Assembly: GCF_900106065.1 (NCBI RefSeq)
Contig: NZ_LT629796.1
Span: 4,371,501-4,435,500 of the forward strand
DNA: 64,000 nt
Direction: 5' to 3'
Source: Pseudomonas mandelii
GTDB lineage: Bacteria; Pseudomonadota; Gammaproteobacteria; Pseudomonadales; Pseudomonadaceae
Shown: positions 8,444 to 17,359 of the stretch, piece by piece
How the letters are laid out: each line of letters begins with the position of its first letter
Numbering within the stretch: the first letter of the stretch is position 1
Position numbers and translations under genes: made by a program
The notes under the pieces: model-generated
What the model was told of the DNA's origin: nothing
Seen by the model: the letters and a program-made list of their open reading frames with translations, nothing else
Databases searched by the model: none

Positions 8444-9802
8444 CTAATGCGAGTGGGCGTGACAGTCGTTGATCGCGGCGCGTTCTTTGCCGCCAAGAAT
8501 GTTAAACAGCAGGTTCAGCGACAGCGCACTCAACGTCGCCATCGCAATGCCGCTGTGGGTGATCGGACTCATCCACAACGGCAAGTGCGCGAAGAACTCC
8601 GGACGCACCACGGGAATCAGTCCCATGCCGATGCTCACCGCCACCAGCAACTGGTTGCGACGGTCACCGATGTCGGCTTCCTGAAGAATCTTGATCCCGG
8701 TGGCGGCCACCATGCCGAACATCGCAATCGCTGCGCCGCCCAGTACCGCCGGTGGAATCGAGGCCACCAGAAACGCCGCTTTCGGCAACAGGCTCAACAC
8801 CACCAGCAAACCGCCGGCAACGATGGTCACCGAGCGGCAACGCACGCCGGTCATCTGCACCAGGCCGATGTTTTGCGCGAACGAAGAGTGGGTGAAGGTG
8901 TTGAAGAAACCGGCGAAGAACGAGGCGCCGGCATCACACAGCAGGCCGCGGCGCAGCATCCGTGGGCAGACTTCCTGGCCGGTGATTTTGCCCAGCGCGA
9001 GGAACATCCCGGTGGACTCGACGAAGATGATCACCACCACCAGGCACATGGACAGGATGGGTGCGAGTTCAAACGTGGGCATGCCGAAGTGCAGCGGGGT
9101 GACAATCTGCACCCAGGGCGCATCCGCCATGCCGCTGAGGTCGACCATGCCGATCAGCCCGCAGATTACGTAGCCCAGGCACATGCCGATCAACACGGAA
9201 ATGTTGACCCAGAACCCGCGCATGAAGCGGTGGACCAGCAGAATGGTGGCCAGCACCAGCGCGGCAATGGCCAGGTAAATCGGTGAGCCGAATTGAGTGG
9301 CGCCGGCACCGCCGCCCGCCCAATTGACGGCCACGGGGAACAGCGACAAACCGATCGAGGTGATGACCGTGCCGGTCACCAGCGGCGGGAAGAAGCGCAC
9401 GACCTTGGACATGAACGGCGCGATGATCATGCCAAAGAAACCGGCGGCGATGGTTGCACCGAAGATTCCTTGCAGGCCGATCCCGGGCATGCCGGCCATG
9501 GCGACCATGCTGCCGACGGCGGCGAAACTGGCGCCCATCATCACCGGCATACGGATGCCCATCGGGCCGATGCCCAGCGATTGCACGATGGTCGCGATCC
9601 CGGCTACCAGCAGGTCGGCGTTGATCAGGAAGGCGATTTCTTCACGACTCAGGCCGGCGGCCTGCCCGATGATCAGCGGCACCGCGATGGCGCCGCCGTA
9701 CATCAGCAGAACGTGTTGCAGGCCGACCAGGATCAGTTGCAAAAGGGGCAAACGCTGAATTGCGGGTGCGTCGGGGATGCGTGCTTCGGATAGCTCGGAC
9801 AT
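8444..9802 (-). CDS. NCS2-family xanthine/urate-type permease
   Basis: A 452-residue inner-membrane nucleobase:cation symporter-2 with about 12-14 hydrophobic segments. The family signature appears as FVESTGMFLALGKITG, FFNTFTHSSFAQNIGLVQMTGV and the preceding ADAPWVQIVTPLHFG region, typical of the xanthine/urate branch (UacT, XanQ, PucJ relatives). The C-terminus is His-rich (NDCHAHSH). ATG 9800-9802 begins MSELSEARIPDAP; a frame extending upstream is not conserved-looking. Its neighbour puuD encodes urate oxidation, so urate or xanthine import is likely; exact substrate is inferred from context. Confidence 0.86.
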   Translation of the reverse strand: MSELSEARIPDAPAIQRLPLLQLILVGLQHVLLMYGGAIAVPLIIGQAAGLSREEIAFLINADLLVAGIATIVQSLGIGPMGIRMPVMMGASFAAVGSMVAMAGMPGIGLQGIFGATIAAGFFGMIIAPFMSKVVRFFPPLVTGTVITSIGLSLFPVAVNWAGGGAGATQFGSPIYLAIAALVLATILLVHRFMRGFWVNISVLIGMCLGYVICGLIGMVDLSGMADAPWVQIVTPLHFGMPTFELAPILSMCLVVVIIFVESTGMFLALGKITGQEVCPRMLRRGLLCDAGASFFAGFFNTFTHSSFAQNIGLVQMTGVRCRSVTIVAGGLLVVLSLLPKAAFLVASIPPAVLGGAAIAMFGMVAATGIKILQEADIGDRRNQLLVAVSIGMGLIPVVRPEFFAHLPLWMSPITHSGIAMATLSALSLNLLFNILGGKERAAINDCHAHSH

Positions 9803-9866
9803 GCAACACCTCGGATCTTTTTTATTCTTGTGATTTTGTGCATCAGGATTGACCGCGGCGCGGCCA

Positions 9867-9961
9867 TTCGCGGGCAAGTCGGATCGCCGCACCGCTCGCT
9901 CCTACAGGGACACTGCATATCCGTAGGAGCGAGCGGTGCGGCGATCCGACTTGCCCGCGAA
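9867..9961. repeat. REP doublet with 39-base perfect arms
   Basis: The arm beginning TTCGCGGGCAAGTCGGATCG at 9867 is repeated as a perfect reverse complement ending at 9961, 39 bases per arm with a 17-base loop. It lies upstream of the permease and just past the puuD stop. Confidence 0.9.
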
Positions 9962-9973
9962 GCTTTTCAACGG

Positions 9974-11266
9974 TTAGTTGGTCGGAGCGCCCTGAACAAT
10001 CCACGCACCGATCAGGTCACGTTCCTGCTGGGTCATCTGGGTGATGTTGCCCAGTGGCATGATCTGGCTGGTAACGGCCTGAGCCTGGATGCGCGCGGCG
10101 TTCTGGCGGATCTGCTCGGGGGTGTCGAACATCACACCGGCCGGAGCCGCGCTGAACAATGGGCTGGTCGGTTTGGCCGAATGGCACACCGAGCAACGTT
10201 CCTGGATCACGCTGTGCACCTTGTCGAAACTCGGGCCGGCGTTGGACGCCTGGACCGGTGCTTCAGCAGGCTTCGCAGCGGCAGGTTTGGCACCACCACC
10301 GATGGCGGTTTCCGGCAGCGGCTGGTACTCGATGGTGCCAGGCGCCTTGGCCACTTCAGGTGCGCTCGGCATTTGCGCCGGGCCGGTGACGTAAGCCAGG
10401 CAGATCATGCCAACAGCCGCGACAGGCAGGGTCCAGGCAAACTTGTGGCTGTCATGACGGGTGTTGAAGTAGTGACGCACCAACACCGCCAGCACCGCGA
10501 TCCCGGCCAGGATCAGCCAGTTGTATTGGCTGCCGTAGGTGCTCGGGAAGTGGTTGCTGATCATGATGAACAGCACCGGCAAGGTGAAGTAGTTGTTGTG
10601 ACGCGAACGCAGCAAGCCTTTGGCCGGCAGTGCCGGGTCCGGCGTGCGGTTTTCGGCAATCGCCGCCACCAATGCTCGTTGCGCCGGCATGATGATGCGG
10701 AACACGTTGCCGACCATGATGGTGCCGATGATCGCGCCGACGTGCAGGTACGCACCACGACCGCTGAACACTTTGCTGAAGCCGTAAGCGGCGCCAATGA
10801 TCAGCACGAACAGGATGAAGCCTAGCAAGGCAGGGCGTTTGCCCAGGGCCGAGTCGCAGAGGAAGGAGTAGATGAACCAGCCGACGAACAACGAGGCGAT
10901 GCCCAGTGCGACCCCTTCAGGGCCGGTCAGGCTGCTGCCCGGTGCCAGCAGGTACAGCGTCGGGTTGGAGTAGAACACCACGCACAGCAGCGCGATCCCC
11001 GACAACCAGGTGAAGTAGGCTTCCCATTTGAACCAGTGCAGGTTGTCCGGCATGGTCGGCGGGGCCAATTTGTATTTTTCCAGGTGGTAGATACCGCCGC
11101 CGTGGATCGCCCACAGATCGCCCGCCAGACCACTTTTCGGGTTGACCCGATTGAGGTTGTTTTCCAGCCAGACGAAATAGAACGACGCACCGATCCAGGC
11201 CACGCCAGTAATCATGTGAACCCAGCGCACGCTCAGGTTCAGCCATTCCAACAGATGTGCTTCCAC
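9974..11266 (-). CDS. puuD: membrane-bound urate hydroxylase PuuD with cytochrome c domain
   Basis: A 430-residue PuuD, which oxidises urate to 5-hydroxyisourate using a fused cytochrome c rather than the oxygen-dependent soluble uricase. Residues 1-310 are a polytopic membrane domain (MEAHLLEWLNLSVRWVHMITGVAWIG; about eight helices). An Ala/Pro/Lys linker follows, then a class I cytochrome c domain with haem motif CSVCH at 358-362 and probable Met ligand in MPLGN near 403. The start is GTG 11264-11266 with GAGAGG upstream. It is in line with allA, alc, uraD and puuE, all leftward. Confidence 0.93.
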   Translation of the reverse strand: MEAHLLEWLNLSVRWVHMITGVAWIGASFYFVWLENNLNRVNPKSGLAGDLWAIHGGGIYHLEKYKLAPPTMPDNLHWFKWEAYFTWLSGIALLCVVFYSNPTLYLLAPGSSLTGPEGVALGIASLFVGWFIYSFLCDSALGKRPALLGFILFVLIIGAAYGFSKVFSGRGAYLHVGAIIGTIMVGNVFRIIMPAQRALVAAIAENRTPDPALPAKGLLRSRHNNYFTLPVLFIMISNHFPSTYGSQYNWLILAGIAVLAVLVRHYFNTRHDSHKFAWTLPVAAVGMICLAYVTGPAQMPSAPEVAKAPGTIEYQPLPETAIGGGAKPAAAKPAEAPVQASNAGPSFDKVHSVIQERCSVCHSAKPTSPLFSAAPAGVMFDTPEQIRQNAARIQAQAVTSQIMPLGNITQMTQQERDLIGAWIVQGAPTN

Positions 11267-11316
11267 AGTCTTTACCTCTCGCCTGTCACTCTGTTGTCGA
11301 GTGATCAGACCTTCTC

Positions 11317-11820
11317 TTATTGGTGGGGGGCAAGGATCAAACGCTCATCCTCTTTGAAAAAATGCTCATCGCAGTTATTGCCTGTGCCACTGCGATCAAC
11401 CACCAGGAAGTCATCCCGCTTTTCGATCGTCAGCACCGGATGGTGCCAAACGCCGCGATGGTAATTAATGCCCTGCCTGCCGTTGGTGACGAAGGCGCGG
11501 ACCAAGCCTGATACAGGTTCATCGCCAAGTGGCGCGACCACGATCAGAAAGGGGTTGCCGAGCAGCGGAATGAACGCCTGGCTGCCCAGCGGGTGACGCT
11601 CCAGCATGCTGACGGTCAGCGGCATGTCCTGCGCGTCGGCGCGGAAAATGCTGATGATCGCGTTGTCCTCTGGCGTGGCGGTTTGCACCGTCGCCAGTTT
11701 GTGAAAGCGCATGGTCGAACCGTTGTTGATCATGAAGTGATCGCTGCCGTCGGTTTCGATCACGTCACCGAAAGGGGCGAAGGCTTCTTTGGTCAGCGGT
11801 TCAATCGTCAATGTGCGCAT
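11317..11820 (-). CDS. allA: ureidoglycolate lyase AllA
   Basis: A 167-residue AllA, a cupin-like enzyme that splits ureidoglycolate into glyoxylate and urea, the last step of allantoin breakdown. Family motifs seen are FAPFGDVIE near the N-terminus, SMLERHPLGSQAFIPL in the middle and GINYHRGVWHHPVL toward the end. The start is ATG 11818-11820 (MRTLTIEPL). It lies 50 bases upstream of puuD and downstream of alc, whose product it consumes. Confidence 0.93.
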   Translation of the reverse strand: MRTLTIEPLTKEAFAPFGDVIETDGSDHFMINNGSTMRFHKLATVQTATPEDNAIISIFRADAQDMPLTVSMLERHPLGSQAFIPLLGNPFLIVVAPLGDEPVSGLVRAFVTNGRQGINYHRGVWHHPVLTIEKRDDFLVVDRSGTGNNCDEHFFKEDERLILAPHQ

Positions 11821-11863
11821 GCTGGTCTTCTTTTCCGAATTCAATGTTGTTTGTTCTGGCGTC

Positions 11864-11925
11864 TTCGCGGGCAAGCCTCGCTCCTACGGTCGGTGATGCC
11901 TGTAGGCGCGAGGCTTGCCCGCGAA
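11864..11925. repeat. REP doublet (TTCGCGGGCAAGCCTCGCTCCTAC family)
   Basis: A compact inverted pair with one mismatch (GTAGGCGCG against CGCTCCTAC) in the gap between alc and allA. Confidence 0.8.
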
Positions 11926-11936
11926 GGGCGCGCCGC

Positions 11937-12932
11937 TTATTTAGCGACCTTGCCCAATACCCGCAGGCGGCTCACGCCCCCATCCGGGAACACGTTCAGG
12001 CGGATGTGGGTGATCGGGCCCAGGGCCTTGATCTGTTCGGCGAAGGTGTGTTCGGCGTGCATTTCCAGTTTCTGCGCCGGCAGCAGTTCACGCCAGAACA
12101 GCGATTGGGTTTCGATCTGGCTGTCGGTGCCGCCCTTCACGAACGCGCCCTGGATCGAGCACGTGTCCGGGTAGTTGCCCTTGAAGTGCAGGGTGTCGAC
12201 GATGACTTTTTCGATCTCGCCGGCATGACCCAGCGCGACGATGACCCAGTCGTTACCCGGCGTGCGACGACGTGCGGTTTCCCAGCCGTCGCCCATGTTG
12301 ATGCCACGGCCCGGGTTGAGGATGTTGCTCATGCGGCCGAAGTGTTCGTCGGAGCAGGCGAGGGCGCGGCCACCGTTGAGGGCTGCTGCCAGGTCAACCT
12401 GTTCGTTGTCGCCGACAGCGGACCAGTCGCGGAACGGAATACCGTAGACACGCAGACGGGCCACGCCACCATCCGGGTAGATGTTGAAACGCAGGTGGCT
12501 GAAGGCCTGGTCATTGCTGATTTCGTGGTAATGGTGGCTGTTGCCTTGCAGCTCGACGGCGGACAGCACTTCAGTCCACTGGGTGTTGTCGTCCGGCTCG
12601 CCCGAGGCCAGGAAGCAGGCTTCCAGGGAGGCCGACGGCGGGAAGTTGCCGGTGAAGAATGAAGTGTCGATGTCCACGCCTTTAATCGATCCCGGAACGC
12701 CCAGGCGGATGACGGCGCTGTCGTAGCCTTCGAAGCGCTTGCGGCGCGACTCCCAGCCGTCCATCCACTTGCCGTTGTCATCGAACACGCCCTCCTTCCA
12801 TACGGCCGGGGTCGGTTGGAACAGACGGTTGGCGTCTGCGAACCAGTCATCGGTGACCGAGATGATTTTGGTGCCCAGGCGGGCGTCGGCCAGGTTGACG
12901 AACTTCTCGAAAGGTACGGCGTAAGCTTTCAT
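11937..12932 (-). CDS. alc: allantoicase
   Basis: A 331-residue allantoicase, which hydrolyses allantoate to ureidoglycolate and urea. It shows the expected internal duplication of two jelly-roll halves, each with the pattern DGWESRRKR / DGWETARRR and [19 protein letters not shown] / [19 protein letters not shown]. The start is ATG 12930-12932. It is 90 bases downstream of uraD and is part of the leftward urate operon. Confidence 0.95.
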   Translation of the reverse strand: MKAYAVPFEKFVNLADARLGTKIISVTDDWFADANRLFQPTPAVWKEGVFDDNGKWMDGWESRRKRFEGYDSAVIRLGVPGSIKGVDIDTSFFTGNFPPSASLEACFLASGEPDDNTQWTEVLSAVELQGNSHHYHEISNDQAFSHLRFNIYPDGGVARLRVYGIPFRDWSAVGDNEQVDLAAALNGGRALACSDEHFGRMSNILNPGRGINMGDGWETARRRTPGNDWVIVALGHAGEIEKVIVDTLHFKGNYPDTCSIQGAFVKGGTDSQIETQSLFWRELLPAQKLEMHAEHTFAEQIKALGPITHIRLNVFPDGGVSRLRVLGKVAK

Positions 12933-13022
12933 TCTTCTTGTCTGCCTTTAATAAGTTGGCTTGGGATGCTTGCAGGGCCCTGGGAAACGCAAGCGTTCTA
13001 GAGGTTTCTCGGGCCAAGCTTG

Positions 13023-13538
13023 CTAGAGAGTCAGTAAACGGAACAGGGCGATCTTGTTAATCTCCGCCAGCGCGCATTTGAATTCGGTATCCGCCGAATT
13101 GTGGATGCGCGTTTCGAACGCCGCGAGGATCTGATGCCGGTTGCTGCCTTTTACCGCCATGATGAAGGGAAACTTGAACTTGGCCTTGTAGGCGTCGTTC
13201 AGCTCGGTGAAGCGTTGAAACTCTTCGGCCGTGCATTGGTGAATCCCCGCGCCCGACTGTTCTTCAGTACTGGCCGCGGTAAGCTGGCCCTGGACAGCGG
13301 CTTTGCCGGCCAGGTCCGGGTGAGCGTTGATCAGGGCCAGTTGGCTTTGATGATCGGCGCTCAACAGGATGTCGCTCATGCGCTGGTGCAGGGTTTCGAT
13401 CTCATCGATCGAGGCGTCCTGCCCCAGGTCAAAGGCCTTCTCGGCCACCCATGGCGAATGTTCGTAGATATCGGCGAACGCGGCGACAAACGCGTCGCGG
13501 CTCAGGCTCGAAGGTTTGACGGTCTGGAAGGTGCTCAT
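13023..13538 (-). CDS. uraD: OHCU decarboxylase UraD
   Basis: A 171-residue 2-oxo-4-hydroxy-4-carboxy-5-ureidoimidazoline decarboxylase, which makes (S)-allantoin from the UraH product. Family features are FVAAFADIYEHSPWVAEKAF (catalytic His), the HPDLAGKAA segment and the C-terminal FKFPFIMAVKG. The ATG at 13536-13538 overlaps the puuE stop by four bases (ATGA), so the two are translationally coupled. Confidence 0.94.
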   Translation of the reverse strand: MSTFQTVKPSSLSRDAFVAAFADIYEHSPWVAEKAFDLGQDASIDEIETLHQRMSDILLSADHQSQLALINAHPDLAGKAAVQGQLTAASTEEQSGAGIHQCTAEEFQRFTELNDAYKAKFKFPFIMAVKGSNRHQILAAFETRIHNSADTEFKCALAEINKIALFRLLTL

Positions 13539-14461
13539 TGGGCAGCCCCTTGGTACGGGTGGGTTTCGTGCCAGTGGCGAGCGATGTCGACGCGACGGCT
13601 GAACCACACCTGTTCATGACTTTTAGCGTATTCGATAAAGCGCTTGAGCGAGGCCAGGCGCGCCGGGCGGCCGATCAGGCGGCAGTGCAGGCCGATCGAC
13701 AGCATCTTCGGTGCTTCGGCGCCTTCGGCATACAGCACGTCGAACGCGTCTTTGAGGTATTCAAAGAAATCGTCGCCCTTGTTGAAACCCTGGACCTGGG
13801 TGAAACGCATGTCGTTGGTGTCCAGGGTGTACGGAATCACCAGGTGCGGCTTGCCGGTCGGGTTGTTCGGTTCCCAGTAGGGCAGGTCGTCGTCGTAGGT
13901 GTCGCAGTCGTAGAGGAAACCGCCTTCTTCCATCACCAGGCGACGGGTGTTCGGGCCGGTGCGGCCGGTGTACCAGCCCAGCGGGCGTTCGCCAGTGATT
14001 TCGGTGAGGACGCGGATCGCTTCGAGCATGTGCTCGCGTTCCTGCGCCTCATCCATGTACTGATAGTCGATCCAGCGGTAGCCGTGGCTGCAGATCTCGT
14101 GGCCGGCATCGACCATCGCGCGAATCACGTCCGGGTGACGCTGGGCGGCCATGGCCACGGCGAAGATGGTCAGCGGAATGTCGAATTCCTTGAACAGTTT
14201 CAGAATCCGCCAGACGCCGGCGCGGCTGCCATACTCGTAAAGGGATTCCATGCTCATGTTGCGCGCGCCTTGCAGCGGCTGCGCCGAGACCATTTCCGAG
14301 AGGAAGGCTTCGGATTCTTTATCGCCGTGCAGGATATTGCGCTCGCCACCTTCCTCGTAATTGAGCACGAACGACAGGGCGATGCGGGCATTGCCGGGCC
14401 AGTGTGGGTGAGGAGGGTTACTGCCGTAACCGATCAGGTCGCGTGGGTAGTCAGCGCTCAC
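13535..14461 (-). CDS. puuE: allantoinase PuuE (polysaccharide-deacetylase fold)
   Basis: A 308-residue allantoinase of the PuuE type, which opens allantoin to allantoate with a NodB-like metal-dependent fold rather than the amidohydrolase fold of AllB. Markers are YPRDLIGYGSNPPHPHWP at the N-terminus, HEICSHGYRWIDYQYM, and WYTGRTGPNTRRL. The start is GTG 14459-14461 (VSADYPRD). It is the first gene of the leftward urate operon; a TTGTATACAA palindrome lies 84 bases upstream. Confidence 0.94.
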   Translation of the reverse strand: MSADYPRDLIGYGSNPPHPHWPGNARIALSFVLNYEEGGERNILHGDKESEAFLSEMVSAQPLQGARNMSMESLYEYGSRAGVWRILKLFKEFDIPLTIFAVAMAAQRHPDVIRAMVDAGHEICSHGYRWIDYQYMDEAQEREHMLEAIRVLTEITGERPLGWYTGRTGPNTRRLVMEEGGFLYDCDTYDDDLPYWEPNNPTGKPHLVIPYTLDTNDMRFTQVQGFNKGDDFFEYLKDAFDVLYAEGAEAPKMLSIGLHCRLIGRPARLASLKRFIEYAKSHEQVWFSRRVDIARHWHETHPYQGAAQ

Positions 14462-14544
14462 TGCAGTCTTCCTTCTTGTTCGTTGACAGGTTGTGTGGCG
14501 GCCTGGCGGTGAGATGACAGGCTGGCGTCACAGCGATGGGCTGA

Positions 14545-14554
14545 TTGTATACAA
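14545..14554. promoter_or_regulatory. putative purine regulon operator TTGTATACAA (puuE side)
   Basis: A perfect 10-base palindrome, 84 bases upstream of the puuE GTG. The same sequence occurs before azgA at 25470, with a one-base variant before uraH at 14740. The t.GT...AC.a shape matches operators of FadR-subfamily GntR regulators; the protein that binds is not encoded in the window. Confidence 0.55.
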
Positions 14555-14739
14555 CTTTATGTTCACTTTGTAAGCCTGATTTTTTGCATTTTTGATGAGC
14601 TGTCATCTTTGCATGTTATTGCAAGAAACCTGCCCGAATGGTCAGCTAATGGATGGAAGGACCTTTTAGCGCATGGTTTGGCGTCAGATTTGTTATGAAA
14701 TCCTGGATGGCGGCACTGGTTGGAAAAATGTCGTTTTTA

Positions 14740-14749
14740 TTGTGTACAA
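14740..14749. promoter_or_regulatory. putative purine regulon operator TTGTGTACAA (uraH side)
   Basis: One base differs from the palindrome at 14545. It is embedded in a longer inverted match ATTGTGTACAAT (14739-14750), 131 bases upstream of uraH. The two sites sit on either side of the 418-base divergent intergenic region 14462-14879, which otherwise shows AT-rich promoter-like stretches and no gene. Confidence 0.5.
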
Positions 14750-14879
14750 TTTTTTTGAAAAGTGTCTTAATCAGTCGCTCGCCGCAGCGTTTCGTGCTCC
14801 GAACCGGTGCGGTCTCCTTTCAACTGACTTCGGGAGGCGCGAGGTCTGACTGCTCCATGCAGGCAGGCGCGCAGAATCA

Positions 14880-15233
14880 ATGGGACGTTTGACTACACAC
14901 GTTTTGGACGCTGCACACGGTTGCCCGGGCAGCTCGATCAAGGTCGAGTTGTACCGCGTTGAAGGCTCGCAGCTGGAATTGGTCGCCAGCGCGATCACCA
15001 ACAGCGACGGCCGTGTCGACGCACCGCTGCTGCAAGGCGATGACTACCGTTCCGGGGTCTATCAGGTTCAGTTTCATGCGGGCGATTACTACCGCGCCCG
15101 TGGTGTTCAGTTGCCGGAACCGGCGTTCCTGGACGTGGTGGTGCTGCGGTTCGGCATCTCTGCGGAACAGGATCACTACCATGTGCCATTGCTGATTTCG
15201 CCTTACAGCTATTCCACGTACCGCGGCAGCTGA
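14880..15233 (+). CDS. uraH: 5-hydroxyisourate hydrolase UraH (transthyretin-like)
   Basis: A 117-residue transthyretin-related protein that hydrolyses the PuuD product 5-hydroxyisourate to OHCU. The N-terminal LTTHVLDAAHGCPG carries the conserved active-site His, and the protein ends in the family signature YRGS. No periplasmic signal is present, so it is cytoplasmic. It is transcribed divergently from puuE and is followed by a strong terminator, so it forms a single-gene unit. Confidence 0.95.
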   Translation: MGRLTTHVLDAAHGCPGSSIKVELYRVEGSQLELVASAITNSDGRVDAPLLQGDDYRSGVYQVQFHAGDYYRARGVQLPEPAFLDVVVLRFGISAEQDHYHVPLLISPYSYSTYRGS

Positions 15234-15292
15234 TCCCCCAAGCAGCTGCCTCAACCTGGAAGCGACTGCGCATATAGCTTCTTTGGTCTTTC

Positions 15293-15319
15293 GCCCGCTC
15301 ACACTGCGGGCTTTTTTTT
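15293..15319 (+). terminator. rho-independent terminator of uraH
   Basis: GCCCGC / GCGGGC stem with a TCACACT loop followed by eight T residues. Confidence 0.85.
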
Positions 15320-15389
15320 GTCTTGTGTTTGGCACGGATACCTTGGGTTGCACCCCGCTGATGGACGGCGAGGTGCGCACGTTTCGCTA

Positions 15390-17249
15390 TCAGCGTTCCT
15401 TAATGATGAACACCGAAGGGCTTCCAGCGAGCAGGTGCTGGACGCCGCCCATCAGCCATACCACATCACCCTTCGCATCGGCGGCAACCAGTGACTGGTG
15501 CGCTTCATCGCCGATTCGCGTCTTCAGATGAGGGTCGTCAAGCTCTGCCATGGACGGCGGCAGAATTTCAATCGCATCGGTCTCCACACGTCCCACTTTC
15601 AAAAAGTACACCTTGTCGTGATTGGGCCTTTTAAATACCAGCGTTGGAGGCGTGAGCTGAACATTCTCTACGTTTGCGGGTAGGAAGACCTTGTAACCGC
15701 TGTGGCCCAGTATCGACGCGAGCAACAACGAAAGTCGTCCCGGCGCGTTGGGCAACTCGGTGTAGAACTGCCAGGCATGAGTGCTCTCGGGGTTGAAGTT
15801 CAACTGCTGTAAGGGCGTCACGGAATCCGGAGCGTGTAATTCGACGATTCGTCTGGCGCCATCATTACTGGACGCAATAGGCAACATGTCCAATGGGTCG
15901 CCGAGCCGTGGCACGCCCAGGTTCGATTTGCCCTCCCAGTAGCGAAAGGTTTGCTTCATTCGGGCCAAACCGCTGCCGTTGAACTCCGCTGACTCGTTGG
16001 ATAGCTCAAATAGTCGCTTGGCGACGGCGCGGGATGTCGGCTCGGTGAAACCCTTGTAAACATCCGCGACCTGTTGCGTCAGTGTTTTCTCAAAGAGCCG
16101 AGCAGCGCCGTCGACTTTCCGGGTATTTGTTGCGGCGTGGTGGCTGGTGGCGACGGGTTGCAACGAAGGTGCCTCTTGCAACATGCGCTCGAAAGCCTCG
16201 AAGCGTGAGGGCGCAAATTCCGGGTGTTGAATGAACACGAGGGGGAGCTGATCGGCCATTGGCCCCTTTGGCACGATCGGATAATGGAGTTGGCCGATCA
16301 TGATGGATTCCACCGAATCAGGCTTGGTTATTTTCCCCCAGGAGGCCCATAAATACGGGTTGTCATTCAGGGTGGCAGCAGGAGGGTTGTTATCGGCCAC
16401 GGGGTTGGCAGCCTCAACCTGTTCGTCCAGACGAGGGCGCTTGCCTGGGGTGGGGCCTGAATCTTCAGCGTCTGAGGCTGGTGTGTTGGTTGCCTTGCGT
16501 TGCCAAAGCGTCATCCCTTCAATGTTTTCGAGTAACGGGCCCGAAGGGATCAATTCGCTCGTCGAGGAGGCCTGATAGTGGCCGTCCGTATTTTTGCGGA
16601 CCATGACCGTGCCTTCTTCCGTCACGTCGACATAGGTTCTCTTCAGCTTGTCGTAACGAAGACCGTTGGCATCGGGTGACGTCAGTTTGTCGGCCAGATG
16701 CCGAGGAATGATCTCCAGCGTTTCCTGCCTCACGGGAACGCTTGCGATGGGAAGGACCATGCCCTCGCGAGTGATTTTCCACTGCGCCTGGCCAGGCACC
16801 TTCGTGAGGATCGGCCCGGGTTGGCCCGGGGCAAACGGAAGAGGCACCTGGTAGTCGCCTCTCGCGTTTGCCCTGATCAGAAAAATGCCTTCCTCTCCAA
16901 TATCGGCGTAAAGCTGCTGCTGGCGGCTCATGAAAAGCCCGGTGTCGGCGATGCTGAACAGTTCGTCGACCTTGTTCCGAGGCCAGGAAATCATGCGGGT
17001 AGCCATCTCGGCATCGCTTGTAGGGTTAGCCGACATGTCGCTAACGACGACAGGCTGACGAGGCAAGGTACTTTGCGATGAACCTGGCACATTGGCGTCT
17101 GAAACGGGATTGGCGTCTCCCCGCGATGTGCCAACCGTTGCGGCCTGATGGCCGCCTCGTACCCGGCTGTCTTCTGACGAAGACCTTGGAAGTGTTGTCG
17201 AGGTATCAGGTGTATTGGAAGTTGAAACTCTTTTTGGTGGTTTGGCCAT
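15390..17249 (-). CDS. large paralogous accessory protein A, function unknown
   Basis: 619 residues from ATG 17247-17249 (MAKPPKRVST), the start shared with its paralog upstream. I do not recognise a named enzyme domain. Residues 1-85 are Ser/Thr/Pro-rich and probably disordered. Two copies of a module with core Y.D(I/V)..EEG...(I/V)R.N..G.YQ and ending GP.L....G...W occupy about 90-158 and 195-251. A linker with a basic KRPRLDE patch (270-276) follows. The remaining ~330 residues begin NPYLWASWGK and end VVWLMGGVQHLL...VFIIKER. There is no signal peptide or membrane segment. The modular N-terminus recalls large Pseudomonas polymorphic-toxin proteins, but this is only a resemblance. It is the last gene of the accessory block, next to uraH. 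Confidence 0.7.
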   Translation of the reverse strand: MAKPPKRVSTSNTPDTSTTLPRSSSEDSRVRGGHQAATVGTSRGDANPVSDANVPGSSQSTLPRQPVVVSDMSANPTSDAEMATRMISWPRNKVDELFSIADTGLFMSRQQQLYADIGEEGIFLIRANARGDYQVPLPFAPGQPGPILTKVPGQAQWKITREGMVLPIASVPVRQETLEIIPRHLADKLTSPDANGLRYDKLKRTYVDVTEEGTVMVRKNTDGHYQASSTSELIPSGPLLENIEGMTLWQRKATNTPASDAEDSGPTPGKRPRLDEQVEAANPVADNNPPAATLNDNPYLWASWGKITKPDSVESIMIGQLHYPIVPKGPMADQLPLVFIQHPEFAPSRFEAFERMLQEAPSLQPVATSHHAATNTRKVDGAARLFEKTLTQQVADVYKGFTEPTSRAVAKRLFELSNESAEFNGSGLARMKQTFRYWEGKSNLGVPRLGDPLDMLPIASSNDGARRIVELHAPDSVTPLQQLNFNPESTHAWQFYTELPNAPGRLSLLLASILGHSGYKVFLPANVENVQLTPPTLVFKRPNHDKVYFLKVGRVETDAIEILPPSMAELDDPHLKTRIGDEAHQSLVAADAKGDVVWLMGGVQHLLAGSPSVFIIKER

Positions 17250-17359
17250 CGGTCGTATTCCTGGATGTTTATATAAGTGGGTAATGTTTAAACAATAAGT
17301 ATCTGAGGCCCGATAAGGGGCGTTTAATGATGTGCGGCTATCACTGAAGAAAGGCGGTA

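Noticed and set aside
8231..9286. A 351-codon plus-strand open frame across the NCS2 gene
   Set aside because: Its translation is His/Gln/Arg-rich noise; the minus strand encodes a full permease.
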